The notes beneath the pieces are model-generated. The model did not search any database, was not told the origin of the DNA, and saw nothing but the letters and a program-made list of their open reading frames with translations. This document shows positions 25,122 through 32,925 of a stretch of DNA of 46,246 bases, piece after piece. The stretch covers positions 1 through 46,246 of the forward strand of contig CAKPWR010000015.1 in assembly GCA_934196725.1 (NCBI GenBank), read 5' to 3'. A program made the position numbers and the translations under genes. The number at the start of each line of letters is the position of its first letter. The first letter of the stretch is position 1. The stretch comes from an uncultured Prevotella sp. GTDB lineage: Bacteria > Bacteroidota > Bacteroidia > Bacteroidales > Bacteroidaceae.

Positions 25122-26513
25122 ATGAAGAAATATATTTGGCTGATGGCTTGCTTAGTGGCATTCTCTCCACTAAGCGCCAACGCCGCAAAGAAACAAAAAA
25201 AAGCAAAGAAGGCACAAACCGAACTTTGGCCTGACGGCACGAAGATGGATGCCTGGTTCAGCAACGCCCAGAAGGTGAACGTAGATACCCTGGGCAAGAA
25301 ATACGTCCTCACCGACTATGGTGTAAAGACTGATAGCACCCTGATTCAGACCAAGGCCATCCAGGCAGTCATCGACCGTGCTGCCCAAGATGGCGGTGGC
25401 GTCATCGTAGTTCCTGCCGGAACCTATCAGAGCGGCGCTCTCTTCTTCCGTCCAAAGACCCATCTCTATGTTTCAGAAGGCGGAAAACTGAAAGGCAGCG
25501 ACCGCATCGCCAACTTCCCTGTAGTAGAAACCCGCATCGAGGGCGAGACCTGCAAATACTTCTCGGCACTCATCAATGCCGACAAATGTGATGGTTTCAC
25601 AATCGCCGGCCCTGGTACCATCGACGGAAACGGCTATCACTACTGGGAGGAGTTCTGGATTCGCCGCACCTGGAACCGCCAATGCACCAACAAGGATGCA
25701 CAGCGCCCTCGCCTCGTCTATATCAGCAACTCCAGCAACGTAACCCTACAGGATGTGCATATTCAGAACAGCCCGTTCTGGACCAACCACATCTATCGCT
25801 GCGACCACGTCCGCTTCCTGGGTTGCACCATCTTCGCCCCAACCAGTGGCATGCGGGCACCAAGCAGCGACGCCATCGACATTGATGTCTGTCACGATGT
25901 ACTGGTGGATGGCTGCTTTATGAGCGTAAACGATGATGCCATCGCCATCAAGGGCGGTAAGGGAACCTGGGCAGACCAGGCACCAGAAAATGGTCCGGTA
26001 TATAATGTGCTCATCCAGAATTGCCATTACGGAACCGTGCATGGCTGTCTGACTCTTGGCAGCGAGAGTGTAAAAGACCGCAACATCGTGCTCCGCAACA
26101 TCAAGGTGGATAAGGCACAGCGCGTGCTCTGGCTGAAGATGCGCCCAGATACGCCTCAGCATTACGAGTACGTAACGGTGGATAACATCCAGGGCATCAC
26201 CGGCAGTTTCCTAGTCATCCGTCCATGGACCCAGTTCTTCAAGCCTGGCGATCGCAAGGACATGCCGTTGAGCCAGTGCAACAACATCACGATGAAAAAT
26301 ATCCAGATGGATTGCGACAACTTCTTCGATGTAGGCAAGAGCGAGAAATACCGCCTGGTAGACTTCACCTTCGAGGATATCAATTGCACCGACAAGAAGA
26401 TGGCATTCGATGCTAATCTCATCGAGAACACCGTGGCGAAGAAAGTGAATATCACCCCTCGCAGCAAGAGCAACGGATTAAAGACCACAGGCGATGCCGA
26501 CGGGTTGAAATAG
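25122..26513 (+). CDS. GH28 family enzyme 2 (polygalacturonase type)
   Basis: A 463-residue beta-helix protein with a signal peptide (MKKYIWLMACLVAFSPLSANA) and a Lys-rich stretch behind it. All four GH28 motifs are recognisable: SSDAIDIDVC (NTD-like), NDDAIAIKGG (DD), VHGCLTLGSES (GHG-like, His kept) and LWLKMRPDT (RIK-like). Unlike the minus-strand GH28 it keeps the catalytic-site His, so the two probably cut different linkages. Likely a periplasmic exo- or endo-galacturonidase acting on imported oligosaccharides. Last gene of the PUL, closed by a terminator. Confidence 0.92.
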   Translation: MKKYIWLMACLVAFSPLSANAAKKQKKAKKAQTELWPDGTKMDAWFSNAQKVNVDTLGKKYVLTDYGVKTDSTLIQTKAIQAVIDRAAQDGGGVIVVPAGTYQSGALFFRPKTHLYVSEGGKLKGSDRIANFPVVETRIEGETCKYFSALINADKCDGFTIAGPGTIDGNGYHYWEEFWIRRTWNRQCTNKDAQRPRLVYISNSSNVTLQDVHIQNSPFWTNHIYRCDHVRFLGCTIFAPTSGMRAPSSDAIDIDVCHDVLVDGCFMSVNDDAIAIKGGKGTWADQAPENGPVYNVLIQNCHYGTVHGCLTLGSESVKDRNIVLRNIKVDKAQRVLWLKMRPDTPQHYEYVTVDNIQGITGSFLVIRPWTQFFKPGDRKDMPLSQCNNITMKNIQMDCDNFFDVGKSEKYRLVDFTFEDINCTDKKMAFDANLIENTVAKKVNITPRSKSNGLKTTGDADGLK

Positions 26514-26553
26514 CACATACATTTTATAGAAAGTAATACAGAATTGAGAACAG

Positions 26554-26597
26554 AAACGGGCTTTATTCGTAGGAATAAGGCTCGTTTTGTTTTTTTA
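26554..26597 (+). terminator. intrinsic terminator at the PUL end
   Basis: AAACGGGCTTTATTC (26554-26568) pairs with GAATAAGGCTCGTTT (26573-26587; one G-T pair), followed by GTTTTTTT. Confidence 0.85.
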
Positions 26598-26647
26598 TAT
26601 CCCTCCTTATTTCTTTTTATCTCTTAAAATTAGGCATTTCCATTTTT

Positions 26648-26678
26648 TTTGCTTAATTTTGCCTGCAAAATAATTTTG
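26648..26678 (+). promoter_or_regulatory. promoter of the ABC ATPase gene
   Basis: TTTG (26648-26651), a 19-bp spacer and TAATTTTG (26671-26678) fit the Bacteroidetes consensus. This would put transcription only a few bases before the ATG at 26688. A second TAATTTTG at 26654-26661 could give a longer leader. Confidence 0.45.
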
Positions 26679-26687
26679 AATAAGAAA

Positions 26688-27437
26688 ATGATTGATATAA
26701 AAGGTATAACCAAGAGCTTCGGCTCCCTGCAGGTGCTTAAGGGCATCGACCTGCATATTGACAAGGGCGAGGTGGTAAGTATCGTCGGACCAAGCGGTGC
26801 CGGCAAGACCACTCTTCTCCAGATTATCGGTACCCTCGACAAGCCAGACAGTGGCAGCATAGAGGTAGATGGCGTGGATGTGCGCAGCCTCAGCACCAAG
26901 AAACTGAGCGATTTCCGCAACCAGCATCTCGGTTTCGTCTTCCAGTTCCACCAGCTTCTCCCTGAATTCACCGCCCTGGAGAACATCATGATTCCTGCCT
27001 TCATCGCCGGAAAGGGCAGAAAGGAAGCCAAGGAACGTGCCGAGGAGTTACTGGCATTCATGGGATTGAGCGACAGAGCCAACCACAAGCCTGCCGAGTT
27101 ATCCGGTGGTGAGAAGCAGCGTGTAGCCGTGGCTAGAGCCTTGGTCAATAACCCTGCCGTCATCCTTGCCGATGAGCCATCAGGAAGTCTCGACACCAAG
27201 AACAAGGCTGAGCTTCACCAGCTCTTCTTCGACCTCAGAGACAAGTTCGGTCAGACTTTCGTCATCGTAACTCATGATGAGGGCCTTGCTGCCATCACCG
27301 ACCGCACCATCCATCTCAAGGATGGAATGATTGAGAAGACGGTGGAAGCAGGAGCTGCTGATAGCCAGGAAGAAACTGCTGATAACAATAAAGAAGTTTC
27401 TGCAGAAGAACCAGACTCATCCATAGATTGCATCTAA
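26688..27437 (+). CDS. LolD-like ABC transporter ATP-binding protein
   Basis: A 249-residue ATPase. Met at 26688 starts the conserved [19 protein letters not shown]; the upstream Met would include promoter sequence. Walker [10 protein letters not shown] (34-42), Q-loop in [18 protein letters not shown], signature [15 protein letters not shown], Walker [13 protein letters not shown] and the H-loop THDE are all intact. It belongs to the MacB/LolD-type group that powers lipoprotein release or extrusion. No permease gene is adjacent. After the usual family end (KDGMI) there is an extra ~35-residue acidic tail rich in Glu/Asp/Ser. Confidence 0.85.
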   Translation: MIDIKGITKSFGSLQVLKGIDLHIDKGEVVSIVGPSGAGKTTLLQIIGTLDKPDSGSIEVDGVDVRSLSTKKLSDFRNQHLGFVFQFHQLLPEFTALENIMIPAFIAGKGRKEAKERAEELLAFMGLSDRANHKPAELSGGEKQRVAVARALVNNPAVILADEPSGSLDTKNKAELHQLFFDLRDKFGQTFVIVTHDEGLAAITDRTIHLKDGMIEKTVEAGAADSQEETADNNKEVSAEEPDSSIDCI

Positions 27438-27476
27438 ACGCCCTGAACCAACGGTCACCGGCCGAAGGGAAAGGTA

Positions 27477-27554
27477 AAGGGCAGAAGCTCCTAGCCCAGG
27501 GCAACACCCTGGGTAATTACGGACACAAACCTGTCGCCCTGTAAGGGCAAAAGC
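27477..27554 (+). repeat. dispersed intergenic repeat, copy A
   Basis: A 78-bp stretch that matches 44709-44786 at 72 of 78 positions. It contains nested palindromes around CCCAGGGC...CCCTGGG and GCCCT...AGGGC. It lies between the ABC ATPase and the CvfB-like gene. Confidence 0.85.
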
Positions 27555-27581
27555 ATTTTATATTCTCGAAAATAATATGAT

Positions 27582-28424
27582 ATGGCAAAAAAGATAAAAC
27601 TCGGCGATTACAATCGCCTTCGCATCGTAAAGAAAGTAGATTTCGGTCTGTATCTCGATGGTGGTGACGAGGGAGAAATCCTCCTTCCATCCCGCTACGT
27701 CCCAGAAGACGCAGGCATCGGCGACGAGCTGGATGTCTTCCTCTATCTCGACCAGGAAGAGCGACTCATCGCTACCACCGAAAACCCATTGGCAAAGGTG
27801 GGCGACTTCGCCTATCTCGAAGTAAAATGGGTCAACGAATACGGAGCCTTCCTGGGCTGGGGCCTGATGAAGGACATCTTCTGCCCATTCCGCGAGCAGA
27901 AGAAGCGCATGGTGCTCGGCAACTCCTACATCGTGCATATCCATATCGACGAGGAGAGCTATCGCATCGTTGCCTCTGCCAAGATTGAGCGCTACCTCAA
28001 CGAAGACCATCCTCACTACAAGCATGGCGATGAGGTGGATCTTCTCATCTGGCAGAAGACCGACCTCGGCTTCAAGGTTATCATCGACAACCAGTATCCG
28101 GGTCTCCTCTACCAGGACCAGATCTTCCAGTACATCCACACGGGTGACAAGATGAAGGGCTACATAGGAAGAGTGCGTCCTGACGGAAAGATAGATGTCA
28201 CCCTGCAGAAGACCGGCATCCAGCAGACTGCCGATTTCGCTGAAACCCTCTACCAGTATCTCCTGGATAACGACGGCGAGTGCAACCTTGGCGACAAGAG
28301 CGAGGCCGACGACATCTACGAGCGTTTCCACGTGAGCAAGAAGGTTTACAAGCGTGCCATAGGCGACCTCTACAAGAAGCGCCTCATCACCGTAAGCCCG
28401 ATGAGCATCCGACTGGCAGAATAA
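27582..28424 (+). CDS. cvfB: CvfB-like S1-domain RNA-binding protein
   Basis: A 280-residue protein of the CvfB family: tandem S1-like beta-barrels (LGDYNRLRIVKKVDFGLYLDG; NEYGAFLGWGLMKDIFCPF; and the GYIGRVRPDGKIDVTLQ strand) followed by a C-terminal winged-helix domain (FHVSKKVYKRAIGDLYKKRLI) with the usual ending IRLAE. Members bind RNA; in Staphylococcus the protein affects virulence regulation, while its role in Bacteroidales is not established. It stands alone and is followed by a terminator. Confidence 0.88.
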   Translation: MAKKIKLGDYNRLRIVKKVDFGLYLDGGDEGEILLPSRYVPEDAGIGDELDVFLYLDQEERLIATTENPLAKVGDFAYLEVKWVNEYGAFLGWGLMKDIFCPFREQKKRMVLGNSYIVHIHIDEESYRIVASAKIERYLNEDHPHYKHGDEVDLLIWQKTDLGFKVIIDNQYPGLLYQDQIFQYIHTGDKMKGYIGRVRPDGKIDVTLQKTGIQQTADFAETLYQYLLDNDGECNLGDKSEADDIYERFHVSKKVYKRAIGDLYKKRLITVSPMSIRLAE

Positions 28425-28450
28425 AGAATTTAAGAACTATATATATAATT

Positions 28451-28502
28451 AAGGTGGACATTGCTATTTCAAAAAAGCATTGTCCACCTTATTATATATT
28501 TT
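28451..28502. terminator. intrinsic terminator after the CvfB-like gene
   Basis: AAGGTGGACA (28451-28460) pairs with TGTCCACCTT (28481-28490), with an inner TGCT/AGCA stem, then an AT-rich tail. It may serve the convergent ATPase gene as well. Confidence 0.75.
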
Positions 28503-28524
28503 GCATGATGCATTATATTCTTTT

Positions 28525-29865
28525 TTATTCTTCTACAACAGCATCCAATATGCTCCGCAAATTACCTATCAGATAGAACGGAAGATTAATCAACGTAAAC
28601 TCCTTGCCATGAATGGTCTTTACCTTATCTATAGAATAAGGCTTTGACCAGATACGGATGGCTATATTAACCTCAGAACTATCCATAAATACCTGGAGAG
28701 AACGGAGATGGGCATTGGTTCCACTCTTTACCTCTATCGGATAAAGTCTGGAGTTATGAGCAAAAATGAAATCAACCTCTGCTCCATTATTCGGCTTTGC
28801 CCAAAACGAGCGATGCTGTCCCACCCTATCTTCCAAAGCCAATAACTCCTGAGCCGTAATTTGTTCTGAAATATGCCCACGCCAACTGTCCACCATATCG
28901 GTAGAGCCAATGATTTCCTTTCTGATACCCGCCTGATAGTTCACCAATCCCGTATCAAACCAGATGAGTTTTGGCATTCGTTTGGTCTCTGGAATAATCG
29001 GCAACTGGGTAGAAGACACAGGGTAAACCAGCTCCAGAAGCATAGCCTTCTCCAGCAATCTAAATGCCTCGCCCACCTCTCTTGACTTATAGCCAGAATT
29101 GGCAAAGTTACCTAACGTAATGGTCTCACCCGAAAAAGCCCAACCATAGGAGAGGATGAATCTCACTACGTCTGTCAACTTATTACCTCTGACATATTTC
29201 TCAGAATCATCCTTATAGGCTTGCACCAGAGTTTCATAAACATCTTCGATACCAATGACATCTTGGGTTTCAGCATACTGCTGCACAGCTTCAGGCATTC
29301 CTCCCACAATGGTATATTGATTGAAAAGATGCATCAACTGTTCATGGAAGGCAACCGTATATTCTGCCTTCTGCGAGAGTACGGCAAGCAGATTATTCTT
29401 GCCGATAGCTCCCAGGAATTCCAAAAACGAACAAGGTCGCAAAGCCAGATACTGTACTCTTCCCACAGGGAAACTGACTTTAACATCCACCAGATTCTCC
29501 AACAGGCTGCCAGCTGCAATAACATACAAATCAGGTCTCTGTTCATAGAAATACCTGAGAAGTGCTATGGTTTTAGGAGAATTCTGTATCTCGTCGATGA
29601 AAACAAGTGTAGTTCCTTCTTTCTTAACCTTACCGACACTGGCATACAGCATATTCACCAGGTCGTCTAAAGGAATCTCCATTTCAAACAACTTGGCATT
29701 CTCATTTCTTTCCAGATTGAAATATAGATAATTATCAAACTGAGAGCCAAACTCATTGACCACAGTTGTCTTGCCAACCTGTCGAGCTCCTCTCAGGATA
29801 AGAGGCTTATGCTTTTTTTCTTGCTTCCAAGCCTCCAGTTTACTGATGATATTTCGTCTAAACAT
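28525..29865 (-). CDS. AAA ATPase with DUF4143 domain
   Basis: A 446-residue protein of the common archaeal/bacterial DUF4143 ATPase group. Walker A is GARQVGKTT (residues 26-34) and Walker B is TLVFIDEIQ. The C-terminal DUF4143 part ends in a nuclease-like core, AEVDFIF...YPIEVKSG. Met at 29863-29865 starts the usual FRRNIISKLEAW; an upstream in-frame Met lies in promoter sequence. Biological role unknown; these genes are often mobile and multicopy. The promoter region consists of 32-bp tandem repeats. Confidence 0.85.
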   Translation of the reverse strand: MFRRNIISKLEAWKQEKKHKPLILRGARQVGKTTVVNEFGSQFDNYLYFNLERNENAKLFEMEIPLDDLVNMLYASVGKVKKEGTTLVFIDEIQNSPKTIALLRYFYEQRPDLYVIAAGSLLENLVDVKVSFPVGRVQYLALRPCSFLEFLGAIGKNNLLAVLSQKAEYTVAFHEQLMHLFNQYTIVGGMPEAVQQYAETQDVIGIEDVYETLVQAYKDDSEKYVRGNKLTDVVRFILSYGWAFSGETITLGNFANSGYKSREVGEAFRLLEKAMLLELVYPVSSTQLPIIPETKRMPKLIWFDTGLVNYQAGIRKEIIGSTDMVDSWRGHISEQITAQELLALEDRVGQHRSFWAKPNNGAEVDFIFAHNSRLYPIEVKSGTNAHLRSLQVFMDSSEVNIAIRIWSKPYSIDKVKTIHGKEFTLINLPFYLIGNLRSILDAVVEE

Positions 29866-29877
29866 ACGCTTTTGTTT

Positions 29878-30038
29878 CAAATCAGGGGCAAAGATACTAC
29901 TTTTTTGTCGCAAATCAGCGGCAACAGCGTTAAAGTTTGTTGTAAATCAGGGGTAACACCATTAAAGTTTGTCGCAAATCAAGGGCAACACCATTAAAAT
30001 TTATCGCAAATCAAGGGCAACAAGGCAAAAAAGTTACT
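29878..30038 (-). repeat. five 32-bp tandem repeats upstream of the DUF4143 ATPase
   Basis: The word CAAATCA(G/A)GGGCAA recurs at 29878, 29911, 29943, 29975 and 30007 (spacing 33, 32, 32, 32). The intervening ACCATTAAAGTTTGTCG is repeated too, so the whole unit is reiterated. A -7 box (TATCTTTG on the minus strand, 29889-29896) lies in the copy nearest the gene. Confidence 0.9.
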
Positions 30039-30801
30039 ATTTTGTTATATTACGAACGAAATGCGGAAAAGCCACTTCTCCTAATTCTGGTGCGTATTCA
30101 AAACCTTCGTAACTGAAGGCTGCCAATTCTTCTGGAGTAGTAAGCTGGTTGCTCAGAATATATCTTACCATAGCTCCACGGCAGGATTTAGCCCACACAG
30201 CCTGCATTTTCAGCCTACCATCCTTCTGGCGAACATAAAAGAGGGGCTGGATGACTTTCACTTCCCTGCAAATTCTCTTCCAATCAAACAGATGTTCATA
30301 TTCTGCTGTAGAGAGATGAATAAGTATGCCATCGTCAGCTTTCACACTGCTGATAAGTACATCGGTAAGTTTATCTTTCCAAAATTGATTGATCGGCTTG
30401 TCGTTTGTAGCTTCAAGCGTCACGCAATGCTCCATACGATAAGGCACGATGCCATCCATCGGCCGAAGCAATCCATAGAGAAAGCAGGTAATCCAGAGAT
30501 GTTTCTGGGCATACTGCAGGGATTCTTCTCCCAAAGTATTGGCACGTAGATGCTTATACGCCTGTCCATTGTAGGAAAGTATGGCAGGCATCTTCTCTGC
30601 AGCCATAAAATTACGATAGCGTTTCCAGTTTTCCGAAGCTATCTTGTGGCTGCAATCCAGTTGCCTAGCCAATTCCTCTACGTCAAGCTTAACCATTTCT
30701 GCAGCCAACATCTCTGCCACAGACTGGAAAAGTGGCTTTGAAACAGCTGCCCTATCTGCCTTATCAAACATGATTTTGGCATTTGCCAATAATATCTGCA
30801 T
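30037..30801 (-). CDS. yaaA: YaaA family peroxide-stress protein
   Basis: A 254-residue protein of the YaaA/DUF328 family, of normal length. Family features include the N-terminal MQILLANAKIM, ILSYNGQAYKHLRA, WITCFLYGLLRPMDGIVPYRMEH, the central Lys-rich segment and the C-terminal FSYEGFEYAPELGE. In E. coli YaaA lowers intracellular iron during hydrogen-peroxide stress; the same role here is inferred. The promoter is TTTG-N19-TAACTTTG. Its downstream end abuts the 32-bp repeats. Confidence 0.92.
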   Translation of the reverse strand: MQILLANAKIMFDKADRAAVSKPLFQSVAEMLAAEMVKLDVEELARQLDCSHKIASENWKRYRNFMAAEKMPAILSYNGQAYKHLRANTLGEESLQYAQKHLWITCFLYGLLRPMDGIVPYRMEHCVTLEATNDKPINQFWKDKLTDVLISSVKADDGILIHLSTAEYEHLFDWKRICREVKVIQPLFYVRQKDGRLKMQAVWAKSCRGAMVRYILSNQLTTPEELAAFSYEGFEYAPELGEVAFPHFVRNITK

Positions 30802-30846
30802 AATACGTTTATTTTAAAGGGTAACTCTTAATGATAGTTTTGCTGG

Positions 30847-30877
30847 CAAAGTTAATGAAAATATGGCAAAACTCAAA
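30847..30877 (-). promoter_or_regulatory. promoter of yaaA
   Basis: On the minus strand: TTTG (30877-30874), a 19-bp spacer and TAACTTTG (30854-30847), about 46 bases before the start codon. Confidence 0.6.
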
Positions 30878-30934
30878 GAAAAGTTCAATAAAAGTATAAT
30901 ATATTATAAATAAGAATGCCATATTGTACTTTAT

Positions 30935-30966
30935 CTTGCGAAATCTGAATATATATATTATTTTTG
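30935..30966 (+). promoter_or_regulatory. promoter of the glyoxalase-like gene
   Basis: CTTG (30935-30938), a 20-bp spacer and TATTTTTG (30959-30966), 19 bases before the ATG. Confidence 0.5.
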
Positions 30967-30985
30967 CACAAAAAGTACAATATAT

Positions 30986-31414
30986 ATGAAACTTAACAAA
31001 ATCCATCATGTAGCCGTGATTTGCTCCGACTATGAGAAATCCAAGCATTTCTATACAGATGTGCTCGGAATGAAGATTGTGAGTGAAAACTATCGTGAAG
31101 GACGTGACTCCTGGAAAGCAGACTGCTGGCTTGACGATGCGTATGTCATAGAATTGTTCTCCTTTCCTAACCCTCCGGCACGTCCTTCCTATCCGGAAGC
31201 TGCCGGTCTGCGCCATCTTGCTTTTGAGGTGGATGACCTATCAGTGGCTATTGGCACGGTTCTCGGCATCCCGACACTGGTGTATCTCCCCTTCTGCTTC
31301 TTCAACATCATCAGTCCGCTGATGAGTTGTCCGGTAGCTATTCTGGGCTTCGTACCCAAGCCCCAACCCAAGGAGGACAAAGCATCTGCAGCGGAAGAGT
31401 CTGATATCCATTAA
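30986..31414 (+). pseudogene. glyoxalase/VOC gene fused to a NhaC-like antiporter tail
   Basis: A 142-residue frame. Residues 1 to ~87 (MKLNKIHHVAVICSDYEKSK through ELFSFPNPPARPSYPEA to GLRHLAFEVDDL) are a typical GloA2-type VOC protein, with metal-ligand His and Glu in place. The normal ~40 C-terminal residues, including the final PDGLPLELYE-like strand with a metal ligand, are missing. Instead the frame continues into a hydrophobic segment (LGIPTLVYLPFCFFNIISPL) and a short charged end, which resembles the last membrane helix of NhaC-type Na+/H+ antiporters. The simplest reading is a deletion that joined two genes in frame near 31245. The product is probably inactive as a glyoxalase. An assembly join cannot be excluded. 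Confidence 0.7.
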
Positions 31415-31472
31415 ATATAATGGGGCTAGCCTTTTTTTGCTTTCTTCGTCTTTCTGTCCTCAAAACAACATT

Positions 31473-31766
31473 TTATGTCCAAAACTCTTCTTCGCCAGTG
31501 GGCTGCATCCTGCCTCCGCATTTGGGACAGGTGTGCATATCCCACCTGTGAATCCTGGCAGATCCGCATCTCAGGCAGAGTCTTCCCACAAGGGAGTTGA
31601 AGCTAGGTGCAGCATCACCTATCACTCCACCCACCACTAAAGGTACTATGTTCCTGCAGTCTGGACAAGACATGGCTTCAATGTGCTGCCCCATGAAACC
31701 GCGTCCCTCATATATTTCGGTCTCGTACCCACATTCCTGGCATCTGAATATCTTCTTTTGTGACAT
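31473..31766 (-). CDS. small zinc-ribbon protein
   Basis: A 97-residue protein with four CxxC knuckles (Cys9/12, 34/37, 64/67, 80/83), enough for two zinc ribbons: CQECGY, CPDCRN, CLRCGS, CPKCGG. The middle (residues 40-60) is a hydrophobic linker. Function not recognised; proteins of this layout may act as nucleic-acid- or protein-binding adaptors. It lies downstream of the beta-galactosidase remnant. Confidence 0.7.
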   Translation of the reverse strand: MSQKKIFRCQECGYETEIYEGRGFMGQHIEAMSCPDCRNIVPLVVGGVIGDAAPSFNSLVGRLCLRCGSARIHRWDMHTCPKCGGRMQPTGEEEFWT

Positions 31767-31879
31767 AAATAATCTCCTTTCTTACCAATTCAAAACCCAA
31801 CTTGCATTAGAGTATTTTCCGATGGAAAAATGATTTTTATTTTGGCTGCGCGAAATGACAGCATCCTTTTGTCTGCCAA

Positions 31880-31991
31880 TTTTCCGGATGCCAGTATCCT
31901 GCTGGTAATGAGCCAGGCGCATGGCATTGACACCCATTTCCAGCATCAGGTCCATGTCTTCCTCATGATGCTGTTTTGTAATTTCAATCAA
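31880..31991 (-). pseudogene. GH2 beta-galactosidase remnant
   Basis: On the minus strand the frame reads HHEEDMDLMLEMGVNAMRLA followed by HYQQD. This is the GH2 catalytic-barrel signature (H-x-E-D...LM.E.G.NA.RLAHY). Only about 30 residues match; the surrounding reading frame does not resemble the enzyme. A small scar of a lost gene. Confidence 0.7.
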
Positions 31992-32002
31992 TAATTTCTG
32001 TT

Positions 32003-32890
32003 TTAAATGTTTCCTAAATATACCTTATTGATTCCTTCTTCCTCTGCAATCCTACGGGCTAGATATAAGGTTTCTCTTGGAGTAGGTATAGAATCTTTCA
32101 TCCTATATTGAGGAAAGAATCTGCTGAAATGAAGAGGGCAATCGTCAAAGCCATGATCTTTGAGCCATCTGCACATATCCCTTATCATACCTTCATCATC
32201 ATTCACTCCTGGAATCAAGAGGTTTGTTATCTCCAGATGTACTCCTGCTTCCTTCATTGTAAGAAGAGTGTCAAGAACTGGCTGCAAATGACCGCCACAT
32301 TGCTTCTGATATACTTCATCGGAGAAAACCTTGAGGTCGATATTGGCTGCATCTATGAAAGATACAATCTCTTTCAAGGGTTCCGGGTTGATGTAACCTG
32401 CTGATACCAGAATATTCCAGAGTCCTCTCTTATGCGCTTCCTGGGCTATGTCATAGATATATTCATAGTAGGTAAGCGGCTCAGTATAGGTAAAGGCGAT
32501 ACCTGGCAGATGATGCTTGACGGCAATCTCTACAATTTCCTGAGGAGACAGCTCATAGAAGTCAACATCAGATGGAAGCACCTGAGAGATGTCATGGTTC
32601 TGACAGTTGAGACAGCGGAAGTTACAACCTGTACAGGACAGAGACAGACAGCGGGTTCCCGGATGAAACTCATTCAAGGGTTTCTTCTCGATAGGATCAT
32701 CAGCCAAGGCACAAGGCTTGCCATAGACCACTGAGTAAAGCCTTCCTTCAAAATTCCATCTGCTGCCGCATTTCCCATGCCTGCCTTCCGAGATGACGCA
32801 GCTATGAGGGCAGAGTTCACACATAACCGTATTGGTTGCATACCTCCCTTCCCCGTCCAGCTTCTTATAAAACCTGCATTCCTTCATCAT
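32003..32890 (-). CDS. amrS: AmmeMemoRadiSam system radical SAM enzyme
   Basis: A 295-residue radical SAM protein. The cluster-binding CxxxCxxC is Cys89-NFR-Cys93-LN-Cys96 in CTGCNFRCLNCQNHD, preceded by an N-terminal cysteine-rich part (Cys24, 27, 31, 41: CELCPHSCVISEGRHGKCGS), as in the PflA-like AmrS family. GIAFTYTEPLTYYEYI and the C-terminal FFPQYRM also fit. AmrS genes are found with Memo-like and AMMECR1 domains as a conserved trio; the modification they carry out is not known to me. It starts 35 bp after the stop of the fused Memo-AMMECR1 gene and is presumably co-transcribed. Confidence 0.92.
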   Translation of the reverse strand: MMKECRFYKKLDGEGRYATNTVMCELCPHSCVISEGRHGKCGSRWNFEGRLYSVVYGKPCALADDPIEKKPLNEFHPGTRCLSLSCTGCNFRCLNCQNHDISQVLPSDVDFYELSPQEIVEIAVKHHLPGIAFTYTEPLTYYEYIYDIAQEAHKRGLWNILVSAGYINPEPLKEIVSFIDAANIDLKVFSDEVYQKQCGGHLQPVLDTLLTMKEAGVHLEITNLLIPGVNDDEGMIRDMCRWLKDHGFDDCPLHFSRFFPQYRMKDSIPTPRETLYLARRIAEEEGINKVYLGNI

Positions 32891-32925
32891 ATCTAAAGTT
32901 TTGAATATTTGTAATCATCAAACTC

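Noticed and set aside
27558..28331. A 257-codon open frame antisense to the CvfB-like gene
   Set aside because: Hydrophobic low-complexity translation without motifs; the plus-strand S1 protein explains the sequence.
29878..30038. CRISPR-like array of 32-bp periodicity
   Set aside because: The whole 32-bp unit is repeated, with no unique spacers, and no cas genes are nearby; it is a tandem repeat.
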